Assembly (NCBI GenBank): GCA_041552055.1
Contig: JBFELO010000119.1
Span: 1-14,262 of the forward strand
DNA: 14,262 bases
Direction of reading: 5' to 3'
DNA from: JBFELO01 sp041552055
Lineage (GTDB): Bacteria; Acidobacteriota; Thermoanaerobaculia; Thermoanaerobaculales; Sulfomarinibacteraceae
Shown here: piece after piece, positions 1 through 7,316 of the stretch
How positions within the stretch are numbered: position 1 is the stretch's first letter
How the letters are laid out: every line of letters starts with the position of its first letter
The notes under the pieces: generated by a model
What the model was told of the DNA's origin: nothing
Seen by the model: only the letters and a program-made list of their open reading frames with translations
The model's database searches: none
Program-made: the position numbers and the translations under genes

Positions 1-246
1 CTGATGGCTCGCTCCTCGCTCAGGATGACAACAGGTTCTGTCGGGCGGGTGGCAGATCCAGCACCCAGGGTCCAGCATCCAGCATCTGGGCGGGCGGGGG
101 AGCCGAATAGCCGCACAGCCGCATGGCCGCAAGGCCGCACAGCCGCTGGTCCCGGGTGGGTGGGGGATCTCGCATCTTGCATCTCGTATCTCGCATCCGG
201 GCGGGCGGGGGTTCACGCCCCCACGCCCCCACGCCCTCAAGCCCTG
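1..246. repeat. Intergenic spacer made of stacked short-period repeats
   Basis: No credible gene is seen here; open frames are compositional artefacts. Positions 5-34, read on the minus strand, carry a TCATCCTGAGCGAGGAGCGAG-like phrase. From 109 to 146 an octamer-like AGCCGCAC/AGCCGCAT/GGCCGCAA series repeats. From 166 to 197 there are four full heptamers (GATCTCG, CATCTTG, CATCTCG, TATCTCG) plus a partial one. From 214 to about 244 CACGCCCC units repeat. Between these blocks the motif GGGCGGGYGG recurs three times (about 42-51, 88-100, 198-211). The GGG runs could form a three-tract or near-quadruplex structure, which is speculation. The radical SAM gene ends at 267, so this is downstream of it. 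Confidence 0.7.
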
Positions 247-266
247 GGTGGGTACGCGGCGGGGGC

Positions 267-1151
267 CTACAGCATCATCCCCACGAACTTCTCCGTCGGC
301 GGTCGAAAAGCGGTGATCGGCCAGTCGAGGGCGTCGTCGATGGCCTCGAGCATCGCTTCCTTGTCCTCGGGGATGCGCCCGTGGACGTCGAGGAAGTTCG
401 AGATGTGGTCTGACAGGAGCACGGTGGGTCCCTCGAGATGGTCCACCAGGAGACGCGTCTCCTCGAGCGCCTCGTGAGCGTCGAGCAGCGTCAGATCGCC
501 GCGCTGCCAGCGGTCGCACCAGTCGGTGCCGAGCATCGGCACGAAGGTTCGCAAGCGGACGAAATCGGGGGGCGCCTGGTTGAGCACGGCCGCGGAGCCC
601 TCGGCATGCTCGCGCCAGCGCTCGACGCCGGCGACGCCCACCATGATGTAGACGCTGAGCTCGATGCCGGCCTCCATCACGTGGTTGAACGACCGTGCCG
701 CCTGCTCGGGATCGACCCCCTTGCGGATCTCCTCCAGGGTCACGGGATCGCCCGACTCGAGGCCGGAGTGAATCCTGGTGATGCCCGCGGCCGACAGCTT
801 CTGCCATTCCTCACGGCTCTTCTTGACCAGGAACTTGGCGGAGCCGTACATGGTGATCCGCTCGAGGCTCGGCCAACGCTCGAGCGCCGCCTCGCCGATC
901 GCCACGAGCGTGTCGGTGGGCATGGCCGCGGTGTTGCCGTCGGCGAGGAAGATCGTGCGCACGTGGTTGCCGTAGGCCTCCCTGGCCATATCCAGATCCT
1001 CGATCACCTCTTCCACGGGCCGCGCCCTGAACTTCTTGTCCGGGTACATCGCGCAGAACGCACACCGGTTGTGGGGGCAGCCGACGGTGGCCTGGATGAT
1101 CAGGGATCCTGCCTCGCTGGGCGGACGGTACACCGTGCCTTCGTAGCGCAT
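267..1151 (-). CDS. Radical SAM protein with C-x4-C-x2-C cluster motif (Elp3/MiaB/NifB-like core)
   Basis: The protein has 294 aa from the ATG at 1151. It looks like a radical SAM enzyme: residues 24-33 read GCPHNRCAFC, so C25, C30 and C33 should hold the [4Fe-4S] cluster that cleaves S-adenosylmethionine. The spacing is C-x4-C-x2-C, not the common C-x3-C-x2-C. I recall this GC(S/P)HN(K/R)C(T/A)FC.MY pattern from a group of uncharacterised single-domain radical SAM proteins, so it is probably a family trait. No B12-binding, TRAM or SPASM domain is visible, and the substrate is unknown. The frame stays open to 1328, but that extension translates a dispersed repeat, so I reject it. A second ATG at 1163 (adding MLLP) is possible; neither start has a good Shine-Dalgarno. 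The gene is transcribed away from tnaA, with about 350 nt between them. Confidence 0.85.
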   Translation of the reverse strand: MRYEGTVYRPPSEAGSLIIQATVGCPHNRCAFCAMYPDKKFRARPVEEVIEDLDMAREAYGNHVRTIFLADGNTAAMPTDTLVAIGEAALERWPSLERITMYGSAKFLVKKSREEWQKLSAAGITRIHSGLESGDPVTLEEIRKGVDPEQAARSFNHVMEAGIELSVYIMVGVAGVERWREHAEGSAAVLNQAPPDFVRLRTFVPMLGTDWCDRWQRGDLTLLDAHEALEETRLLVDHLEGPTVLLSDHISNFLDVHGRIPEDKEAMLEAIDDALDWPITAFRPPTEKFVGMML

Positions 1152-1493
1152 CGGCAAAAGCATACGGCGCCTACGCCCGAACGACAACGCTGAAATGGCC
1201 GGACACTGTGAGGCCTCGCGGCTCCAGCGTCTTTCCGAACGCACCACAGAGGCACAGAGACGCAGAGGTGTTTTCTGACCTGTTCTTCGTAGCCCAATGC
1301 CTGACGAAGACCGAGCGCGCCCGGTCACCGAGCGCCCTCTTTCCTGATGACCTCTGTGCCTCTGTGTCTCTGTGGTTTATCGGTGCGCGAGGCGGGATTC
1401 TTCGGGGGAGGAGCTGGCCCCGGCGAGCGAGACGATGATTGGCGGGGTTGGGATGGTGTCGATCGGCCCGCCGAGGTACCCTCGCCGAATAGC
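1152..1493. other. Divergent intergenic region between radical SAM gene and tnaA
   Basis: About 340 nt separates the start of the radical SAM gene (minus) from tnaA (plus). Apart from the inverted-repeat element at 1243-1376, I see no convincing gene and no clear sigma-70 promoter. No TnaC-like leader peptide with a Trp codon and Rho-type region could be recognised upstream of tnaA. Confidence 0.5.
1243..1376. repeat. Dispersed CAGAGGCACAGAG-type element with inverted ends
   Basis: The left arm (1243-1269, starting ACCACAGAGGCACAGAG) and the reverse complement of the right arm (1350-1376) match at 24 of 27 positions. They enclose about 80 nt. Frames through it give the well-known artefact peptide HRDTEAQRS on one strand and LCLCG on the other. 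This phrase appears in many unrelated genomes as a dispersed intergenic repeat. Transcribed, the arms could fold into a long hairpin. No transposase is present, so if mobile it would be non-autonomous. Its function is unknown. Confidence 0.75.
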
Positions 1494-1499
1494 AGGAGG
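1494..1499 (+). promoter_or_regulatory. Ribosome-binding site of tnaA
   Basis: AGGAGG lies 5 nt before the ATG at 1505, an ideal Shine-Dalgarno. It fixes the start of the tryptophanase and indicates efficient translation. Confidence 0.85.
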
Positions 1500-1504
1500 C
1501 GATC

Positions 1505-2890
1505 ATGCGCACCATTATCGAGCCGTTCCGCATCAAGATGACCGAGCCCCTCAAACTCACCACTCGCGAGGAGCGGGTCCGGGCGCTGGGTGAGGCTCAC
1601 CACAACGTGTTCCTGCTCGACGCGGAGGACTGCTGCATCGACCTGTTGACCGACAGCGGCACCGGAGCCATGTCGACCCAGCAGTGGGCGGCGCTGATGC
1701 TCGGAGACGAGAGCTACGCCGGCAGCCGGTCGTGGAAACGGTTCGAGGAGGCCGTGCGACAGATCACCGGGATCGAGCATGTGTTGCCGACCCATCAGGG
1801 GCGCGCCGCCGAGGCCATTCTCTCCGAGTGTCTGATTCGACCCGGTGATGTGATCCCCAACAACAGCCACTTCGACACCACGCGAGCCAACGTCGAGTAC
1901 CGCAGCGGCATCGCGCTCGACGTGCCGTGCCCGGAAGCGTTCGACACCGAGATGTCGGCGCCGTTCAAGGGAAACATGGATGTCGAGAGTCTCCATCGGC
2001 ACATCGAGGAGCACGGCTCGGGAAAGATCCCGTTCTGCATGATGACCGTGACCAACAACACGGGCGGTGGCCAGCCCGTGTCGATGGCCAACCTTCGTGC
2101 AGTGAGGGAACTCCTCGATCGGTACGAGATCCCCCTCATCATCGACGCCTGTCGCTTTGCCGAGAACGCGTACTTCGTCCACGAGCGCGAGGAGGGGTAC
2201 GGCAATCGATCGTTGTTGGAGATCGCACAGGAGATGTTCTCCCTGGCAGACGGCGCCACGATGAGCTGCAAGAAGGACGGTCTGGCCAACATCGGAGGAT
2301 TCCTCGTCTGTCGCAACCACGAATGGGCGGAGCGCTTTCGCAATCTGTTGATCCTGCGGGAGGGGTTCCCCACCTACGGCGGCCTGGCCGGCCGCGACCT
2401 CGAGGCCATCGCCGTCGGGCTCAGGGAGGCCCTTGACTACGACTACCAGGTCTACCGACACGCGACGGTGGAGTACATGGTCCAGCGGTTGTCCGACATC
2501 GGAGTCCCGATGGTCCTGCCCGCCGGGGGACACGCCGTGTTTCTGGACGCACGCAAGATGCTGCCCAACGTCCCGCCACTGCACTATCCGGGGATCGGCG
2601 TCGTCAACGCCCTCTACGTGGCCGGGGGAATCCGCAGTGTCGAGCTGGGGACTGTCATGTTCGGCAAGCTCGATGAGTCGGGCCAAGAACAGCCGTCACC
2701 TTTGGAGCTGGTCAGGTTGGCCTTCCCCCGGCGTGTCTACACGCAGAGCCACTTCGACTACATCATCGAGGTCATCGAGCAGGTGTGGCGCGAACGAGAC
2801 GAGATCCCGGGCTATCGCATCACCTATCAGCCGAATCTCCTGCGGCACTTCACCTGCCACTTCCAGCCGATCGAGCAGGCCACCGCGTGA
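1505..2890 (+). CDS. tnaA: Tryptophanase (tryptophan indole-lyase), PLP-dependent beta-eliminating lyase
   Basis: The enzyme has 461 aa, full length for the family. It splits L-tryptophan into indole, pyruvate and ammonia with PLP, in the cytosol. The N-terminus EPFRIK, DLLTDSGTGAM and THQGRAAE are family hallmarks. K257 in SCKKDGL is the PLP Schiff-base lysine, Y71 in GDESYAG matches the catalytic tyrosine, and R404 in VRLAFPRR is the carboxylate-binding arginine. Tyrosine phenol-lyase is the close relative. Here the discriminating positions are tryptophanase-like: D124 (Asp137 in E. coli tryptophanase, Thr in TPL), V379 (Met in TPL), L381 (Arg in TPL) and H448 (His463 in tryptophanase, Phe in TPL). 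Overall wording elsewhere (AMSTQQWAALMLGDESYAGS, MANLRAVREL) resembles TPL. No tryptophan permease or tnaC leader is adjacent. It ends inside the convergent glycosyltransferase gene. Confidence 0.9.
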   Translation: MRTIIEPFRIKMTEPLKLTTREERVRALGEAHHNVFLLDAEDCCIDLLTDSGTGAMSTQQWAALMLGDESYAGSRSWKRFEEAVRQITGIEHVLPTHQGRAAEAILSECLIRPGDVIPNNSHFDTTRANVEYRSGIALDVPCPEAFDTEMSAPFKGNMDVESLHRHIEEHGSGKIPFCMMTVTNNTGGGQPVSMANLRAVRELLDRYEIPLIIDACRFAENAYFVHEREEGYGNRSLLEIAQEMFSLADGATMSCKKDGLANIGGFLVCRNHEWAERFRNLLILREGFPTYGGLAGRDLEAIAVGLREALDYDYQVYRHATVEYMVQRLSDIGVPMVLPAGGHAVFLDARKMLPNVPPLHYPGIGVVNALYVAGGIRSVELGTVMFGKLDESGQEQPSPLELVRLAFPRRVYTQSHFDYIIEVIEQVWRERDEIPGYRITYQPNLLRHFTCHFQPIEQATA

Positions 2891-4514
2891 ATCGCTGAGA
2901 GGCGGGCTGCTGGAACACCGCCTGCCGCCTGTACAGGATCCAGAACGGCACCCCATCCACCTCGACGGCCTCGACCGGCACCAGATCGGGGATGCGCAGG
3001 GCGGTGAGCAGGGGCGGGTAGTCCCAGCAGGGCCGCGACAGAACGACAACGTGATCGAAGTCTGCGGCTCCGGTCAGGCGAATGTCCGCCCGAATCAGAT
3101 CCAGTTCTCGGTACAGTGCCGGAAGCTCCGGATCGGCTGGGAAGAACCGCAGACGCGCCCCGTGCGGCAGCACTCGCTCGATTCTCTGCAGCGCCTCCGT
3201 GTTGACCACGGTCCACCAGTAGGTGGTCTCCATCCCCCGGGCCCGTGCGCCGTCGACGCCGCCGATCGCGAGATTGTAGTACTCGAGGCCGAAGGGGTAG
3301 ATGGCGAGCAGCGGCAAAGCCGCCCCGACAGCCACGAGTCCGGCGAGCCCGAGGGCGACCGCGCGTCTTCGTAGGATCCCGGGGCGGGCACCGGTGGCCG
3401 TGTCCTCGCCTGCTCCGACACGAACTTCGAGCCAACGGAACCCGCGACCGGCGAGAATGCCGATGAAGACGAACGAGGGAAGGAACAGCCGTACGCCGTC
3501 GAAACCGGGCGCATTCGGCATCATCGTCAATACCCAGAAGAAACCCACGTGCACGATGCACGCCGCGGCCAACGGGTCACGGAACCGGCCGAGCGCCGTG
3601 ACCACGGCCCCGAGCAGTGCGAGCAGCAACGCGACCTCGGGCACCGTCACGCCCGTCATGAACGGGGCGTAGTACCAGGGTGGGGAGAAGTCGTACACGG
3701 TACCCAGGAAGAGCATCCAGTGTGGCGCCGACTCGGCTCGCCCGGTGCTCAACCTGACGAAGTCGAGGAAATCAGCGACGGGCCGGTCCCACATCGCGGG
3801 CTGCAGGACCAGGAACACCAGCAAGCCCAGCACCACCGCGCTGATGGCGGGAACGAGCATCTGGCGTCGGCGAAAGATGGCTCCCCAGCACAGCAGCGGA
3901 ACGATGACCAGAAACCCCGTGAACTTGACCGCCATGGCGAGCCCGCTCGCGAGACCCACGAGTGGCCATTTCCTGCGATCGGCGCATGCCGCCTCGAACG
4001 CCCACACCGTCAGGAACCAGAGCACGGTGAGGGGACCGTCGGTGGCGGCGATGTGGTGGTGGACGAAGAGCCGCGGCATCGAGCCCACCACGACAACGGA
4101 GACGAGCGCTGCCCTCCGGCCCCACGCGGCCGTGACGCGGAGGTAGATCGCCGCCAGAAGGACACCGAACAGGATGACCGACGCCATTCGAAACGCGGGG
4201 AAATCGCCGAGAAGGGGTTTGCCGAGGGCGTACGACGCTGCGCCCAACAACTTGGCGAGTGTCGGGTGGACGTTGACCCCGGCGCGGAAGCCGAACACCT
4301 CGCCGACTCGCTCGGCCGAGAGCGATCCCGGTTCTCCCAGATCCCCGCACCACTCGACAATGTCCTTGGCCGCGGCGAAGTACTTCGGTTCGTCCCAGCT
4401 GATACCGATCGCGTCCAACGTCCAGACCGACTGAGCCACGACCACGAGGAGAATGGCTCCGGCGATCACCAGATCGGTGGTGCGCTCCCTGGGGTGTGGC
4501 AGATCGCGGGTCAT
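2850..4514 (-). CDS. GT39-type (PMT/ArnT-like, GT-C fold) membrane glycosyltransferase
   Basis: This 554-aa polytopic inner-membrane protein starts at the first ATG in frame. Hydrophobic segments begin at about residue 14 and recur through about 410, suggesting 10-12 helices, followed by a soluble C-terminal part. The first periplasmic loop has the GT-C acidic motif SWDEPKY (D41, E42). HPTLAKLL (83-90) resembles the HPPLxK motif of the family, and ATDGPL (D159) is the second conserved acidic site. EYYNLAIGGVDGA near 400 is the usual post-membrane phrase. Such enzymes transfer sugars from polyprenyl-phosphate donors to protein, lipid A or glycan at the periplasmic face; donor and acceptor cannot be read here. 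Its tail overlaps tnaA by 41 nt, tail to tail. No related glycan gene adjoins it. Confidence 0.87.
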   Translation of the reverse strand: MTRDLPHPRERTTDLVIAGAILLVVVAQSVWTLDAIGISWDEPKYFAAAKDIVEWCGDLGEPGSLSAERVGEVFGFRAGVNVHPTLAKLLGAASYALGKPLLGDFPAFRMASVILFGVLLAAIYLRVTAAWGRRAALVSVVVVGSMPRLFVHHHIAATDGPLTVLWFLTVWAFEAACADRRKWPLVGLASGLAMAVKFTGFLVIVPLLCWGAIFRRRQMLVPAISAVVLGLLVFLVLQPAMWDRPVADFLDFVRLSTGRAESAPHWMLFLGTVYDFSPPWYYAPFMTGVTVPEVALLLALLGAVVTALGRFRDPLAAACIVHVGFFWVLTMMPNAPGFDGVRLFLPSFVFIGILAGRGFRWLEVRVGAGEDTATGARPGILRRRAVALGLAGLVAVGAALPLLAIYPFGLEYYNLAIGGVDGARARGMETTYWWTVVNTEALQRIERVLPHGARLRFFPADPELPALYRELDLIRADIRLTGAADFDHVVVLSRPCWDYPPLLTALRIPDLVPVEAVEVDGVPFWILYRRQAVFQQPASQRFTRWPARSAGSGR

Positions 4515-4718
4515 GCCGCCCCGAGCATCTCTGCTGGGTCGGGCGGTGCCTGAGATTCGAGTCGACCGTCACCCACGTCGTTCACTCTATCCGGTAGGTA
4601 TCGCCGGGGACAACATCGCCGGTGTGGCAGAGCTGCCGACCCGGGGAGATGGTGGTGGAGGGGAGGAGTCCAGAAACGCTGGAATTCCCGTCGTTGACCA
4701 TTGAAGACGGATCGCCCC
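4515..4718. other. Intergenic region upstream of both GT39 gene (minus) and nikR (plus)
   Basis: The gap between the two divergent starts is about 260 nt. The nikR promoter and operator fill its right end. The rest shows no open frame of note. A stretch at 4541-4611 superficially recalls a thiamine riboswitch (TGAGATT, ACCC, CCGG pair) but lacks essential parts. No clear promoter for the minus-strand gene was found. Confidence 0.5.
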
Positions 4719-4747
4719 TTGACCTCTGAAACAGCAGGTATTACGAT
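4719..4747 (+). promoter_or_regulatory. Sigma-70-type promoter of nikR operon
   Basis: TTGACC (4719-4724) and TACGAT (4742-4747) are separated by 17 nt, a good -35/-10 pair. The -10 lies within the NikR-like palindrome at 4738-4764, so a bound repressor would block RNA polymerase. The predicted transcript start near 4754 gives a leader of only about 22 nt before the nikR ATG. Confidence 0.65.
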
Positions 4748-4764
4748 TCTTGGAGTCGTAATAC
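4738..4764. promoter_or_regulatory. Candidate NikR operator (perfect 9-N9-9 palindrome)
   Basis: The arms GTATTACGA and TCGTAATAC are exact reverse complements around a 9-nt spacer. Written as half-sites this is GTATTA-N15-TAATAC. The known E. coli NikR site is GTATGA-N16-TCATAC, so outer half-sites and overall span (27 versus 28 bp) are very alike. It overlaps the promoter -10 and sits 11 nt before nikR, as expected for autoregulation. Binding is inferred, not shown. Confidence 0.85.
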
Positions 4765-4775
4765 CGAACCGCACC

Positions 4776-5216
4776 ATGGCTGATCTCGTTCGTCTCAGTT
4801 TTTCCATCGACGCCGCGCTGGCGGACGTGTTCGAGGAGATGGTGAAACAGAGTGGGTACGGCAATCGCTCCGAGTTCTTCCGCGACATGATTCGTGAGCG
4901 ACTGGTCGCCAAGGAGTGGGAGATCGGTCGAGACGAAGCGGTCGCGACGATTACGTTGGTGTACGACCACCACGCCCGCGGCGTGCAGGACAAGCTCACC
5001 GATCTGCAGCACGACCACCATGACGTGATTCTCGCCACGACCCACGTCCACCTCGACCGCCACCTGTGTGCAGAGGTCATCATCTGCCGCGGACGGCCCC
5101 GAGCGATCCGCTCCGTCTGCGACCGACTACGTCGGCAGAAGGGCGTGCTGCACGGGGCGCTGTCCATGAGCTCGGCGGCGCTCCGCCTGGATACAGAGTC
5201 GGGGGCAGCCACGTGA
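4776..5216 (+). CDS. nikR: Nickel-responsive transcriptional regulator NikR
   Basis: NikR is a 146-aa tetrameric repressor with an N-terminal ribbon-helix-helix domain and a C-terminal ACT-like nickel sensor. Residues 4-10 (LVRLSFS) form the DNA-contacting strand with R6, S8 and S10 facing the operator, in the place of Arg-x-Thr-x-Thr in E. coli. GYGNRSEFFRDMIRE is the classic second part of the RHH domain. The four square-planar Ni ligands are present: H79 in QHDHHD, H90 and H92 in THVHL, and C98, with the same spacing as H76, H87, H89 and C95 of E. coli. I chose the ATG at 4776; an upstream in-frame ATG at 4701 would place the promoter and operator inside the gene. The Shine-Dalgarno is weak. 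Its stop overlaps the GTG of the receptor gene, so the two are co-translated. Confidence 0.94.
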   Translation: MADLVRLSFSIDAALADVFEEMVKQSGYGNRSEFFRDMIRERLVAKEWEIGRDEAVATITLVYDHHARGVQDKLTDLQHDHHDVILATTHVHLDRHLCAEVIICRGRPRAIRSVCDRLRRQKGVLHGALSMSSAALRLDTESGAAT

Positions 5217-7210
5217 CACGCCGCTCCGAGGGCCTGGCGCCCATCCTGTTGGCGTGCGTCCTGATGATCACAGGATCAGCCGCCGCCGCCGACCAGGAGC
5301 CCGCCGTCGAGAGCTCCGAGACTGCTGCGCCTGCGGAAGGACAGCCAGCAGAGGCGGACGGTCCGAAGACTGCTTTTCGCGGCACGGTCACGATCACCGA
5401 GCGGCCGATCGTCGAGGGCAACGAGGTGGACCGGTACGGATCCATCGTGGCCACCGTGACCGAACGGCAGATCGATGATCTCCACGCTCAAGATCTGTCG
5501 TCGGCGCTGCGGCGCGTCCCGGGCGTGGTGATCTCTCGCTACAATCTGATCGGAGCGTTCGGCGGCGGCGACGGCGGTGCCGTGTTCATTCGAGGCCACG
5601 GCTCGGGTCGGCCGGGGGCAGAGATCGCCACCATGACCGACGGTGTGCCGCGGTTCGTTGGAGTCTGGACCCACCCTCTGCTCGACCCGCTGAGCGTGGA
5701 CACGGTGGATCGGATCGACGTCTACCGCAGCGCCCAGCCGGTGCTGTTCGGGAACATGGCCTTCGGTGCCGTGGACATGGTGTCCAGACGGTGGTCGGGA
5801 AGCGGCAGCGGCGGGCGGTTTGTGGGTTCGTACGGAAGCCACGACACTCTGGTCGGAAAGCTCGAGTACGGCGGCCGTAAAGGCGCCGTGGACTACCTCG
5901 TCACCGCCAGTCACCGACACAGTGACGGGCACCGGGACAACGCGGACGGGACCGTCCAGTCCGTATCGGGTCGGGTCGGACTCCGATTGTCCGACAAGTG
6001 GGACGTCTCCGTGCTCGTCCAGCACACCGCGGGAGACGTCAACGACCCCGGCGTCGACGGGGCCCACGGGGCGCCGATCGTGCCGAATTACGCGACCGAC
6101 AGCGATTTCGTGTTGGCCGATGTCAGCCATGCTCACGGACGTTGGGACGGCCACGTCAAGCTCTACTACGACGCGGCCGATGCGGACTGGTTGCAGTGGG
6201 ATGCCGCGGCCGAGGAAGGGTTCACGACCGTGACGCGGTCCGAGAACTTCGGGGCACGGTTCTACGAGACGATCGCTCCGTGGACCGGTGGCGAGCTGGT
6301 GCTGGGTCTCGACTACGACATCTACGGCGGGGAGACCTACGAGGCCAGACCCGCCGGGGAGGGACCGCGAACCGATCTTCACTTCAGGAACACCGCGCCG
6401 TACGTGATGCTCAGCCACGTGTTTTCAGGTGGGGTCGAGGTGACGCCATCGGTGGGGCTGCGCTACAACGACAGCCGCTACTTCGGCAGCGACTGGGGCG
6501 GTCAGGCCGGCCTCAAGATCGACTTCGGCGAGCACGCGGTGTACGCGAACTACGCTCACGCGTTCAATCTGCCCGGTGTGTACGCGGCGGTCCTCTACGG
6601 TGGCTGGGGTCGCGGCGATCAGTGGCGAGACCTCGAGGCCGAGACCGTGGACCACGTAGAGGTCGGCTGGCTGGCCGCAGTGACCGATCGGGTGAGGCTG
6701 GACCTGTCGGTCTACCGGGACGAGGTTTCCAAAGCGATCCGATTCGTACCTCCGCCGCCCCCTCCGCCACTGTTCGCCAACATCGGCGCGTACGACGTGC
6801 AGGGAGTCGAGGTGAGCCTTCAGGCCCAGGTCAACGAGCGGATCGCGCTTTTTCTGGGAGGGACCTTCAACGACGCCGAGCCGGCAGAGGTCCCGAACCT
6901 CCCCCGCACGACGGCGGTGGCGGGGATGAGCTATTCGGCGGCGAGCGCCTGGCGCCTGAACGTGGATCTGGAGTGGGTCGACGAACGGTATGTGCTGAAC
7001 CCGCGGTTCGCGCCGGGTCAGTCACATGTGGCCGGACACCTGGTCATCGACGGCCGGCTGGGGCTGCCGATCCGCTGGCTCGGGCTCGGTGGCGTGAACG
7101 GCGAGATCTTCGCGTCGGGCCAGAACCTCGGTGACGAGCTGTACGAGTACCGGCCCGGCTACCCGATGCCGGGCCGCACGGTGAACGTTGGACTGGATGT
7201 GTCGTTCTGA
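5213..7210 (+). CDS. TonB-dependent outer-membrane receptor, predicted nickel (chelate) importer
   Basis: This 665-aa receptor starts at GTG 5213, overlapping the nikR stop (GTGA). GGGGG at 5201-5205 can serve as ribosome-binding site. A signal peptide spans residues 1-26 (cleavage after GSAAAA). GTVTIT (57-62) may be the TonB box. The plug domain covers about 75-192 (DLSSALRRVPGVVISR, VFIRGHG, DTVDRIDVYRSAQPVLFGNMAFGAVDMVSRR in pieces). A beta-barrel follows, ending in the typical C-terminal phenylalanine (GLDVSF). Histidine clusters at 234/236/240 and 306/308/314 lie in probable loops and may help metal binding. Seven prolines run at 513-519. Position behind nikR suggests nickel-repressed nickel uptake, as for NikR-controlled receptors in Helicobacter. 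No tonB, exbB or exbD is in the window. Substrate is inferred only from context. Confidence 0.9.
   Translation: MTRRSEGLAPILLACVLMITGSAAAADQEPAVESSETAAPAEGQPAEADGPKTAFRGTVTITERPIVEGNEVDRYGSIVATVTERQIDDLHAQDLSSALRRVPGVVISRYNLIGAFGGGDGGAVFIRGHGSGRPGAEIATMTDGVPRFVGVWTHPLLDPLSVDTVDRIDVYRSAQPVLFGNMAFGAVDMVSRRWSGSGSGGRFVGSYGSHDTLVGKLEYGGRKGAVDYLVTASHRHSDGHRDNADGTVQSVSGRVGLRLSDKWDVSVLVQHTAGDVNDPGVDGAHGAPIVPNYATDSDFVLADVSHAHGRWDGHVKLYYDAADADWLQWDAAAEEGFTTVTRSENFGARFYETIAPWTGGELVLGLDYDIYGGETYEARPAGEGPRTDLHFRNTAPYVMLSHVFSGGVEVTPSVGLRYNDSRYFGSDWGGQAGLKIDFGEHAVYANYAHAFNLPGVYAAVLYGGWGRGDQWRDLEAETVDHVEVGWLAAVTDRVRLDLSVYRDEVSKAIRFVPPPPPPPLFANIGAYDVQGVEVSLQAQVNERIALFLGGTFNDAEPAEVPNLPRTTAVAGMSYSAASAWRLNVDLEWVDERYVLNPRFAPGQSHVAGHLVIDGRLGLPIRWLGLGGVNGEIFASGQNLGDELYEYRPGYPMPGRTVNVGLDVSF
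6749..6769 (+). other. Heptaproline codon run in receptor gene
   Basis: Seven consecutive proline codons encode residues 513-519, between RFV and LFANIG, in what should be a surface loop or strand edge of the barrel. Runs of this kind stall ribosomes without elongation factor P. The codons are mixed (CCT, CCG, CCC, CCA), so this is not simple slippage of one triplet. Confidence 0.8.
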
Positions 7211-7316
7211 CGCTGGGTACAGTCGGGTCGGACCGGCATCTTGGAGGTGCTGATACAGTGACGAACTCGTCATCCTCATCGTCATCGAATCCCAACGGTC
7301 GGGGCCGCCGATCACG
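7211..7316. other. Receptor to binding-protein gap with hairpin covering the start codon
   Basis: The 106-nt gap has no terminator or second NikR palindrome that I can see. CGTCATCCTCATCG (7268-7281) can pair at 13 of 14 positions with CGATGAAGATGACG (7315-7328), which contains the ATG of the next gene. It may be a translational control hairpin, or merely a chance effect of GAT/GAC-rich sequence. Read-through from the nikR promoter is possible. Confidence 0.4.

Noticed and set aside
166..197. Possible CRISPR-like array from heptamer repeats
   Set aside because: Units are only 7 nt with no spacers, and no cas genes are nearby.
1100..1563. Small frames with LCASV/HRDTEAQR peptides on both strands
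   Set aside because: They are translations of the dispersed inverted repeat, not proteins.
1325..2686. 453-aa open frame antisense to tnaA
   Set aside because: It is the shadow of a GC-rich gene; tnaA has full family motifs and a strong ribosome-binding site, while the antisense product has none.
4541..4611. Thiamine (TPP) riboswitch-like string: GGTGCC-TGAGATT, ACCC, then ATCCGG and GCCGGGGA
   Set aside because: There is no room for the P3 stem between GGTGC and TGAGA, the TAAT loop motif is missing, and no thiamine gene follows. It is probably chance or a decayed remnant.
4701..4775. Longer nikR start at 4701
   Set aside because: It would place the promoter and the operator palindrome within the coding sequence and add residues not matching NikR.
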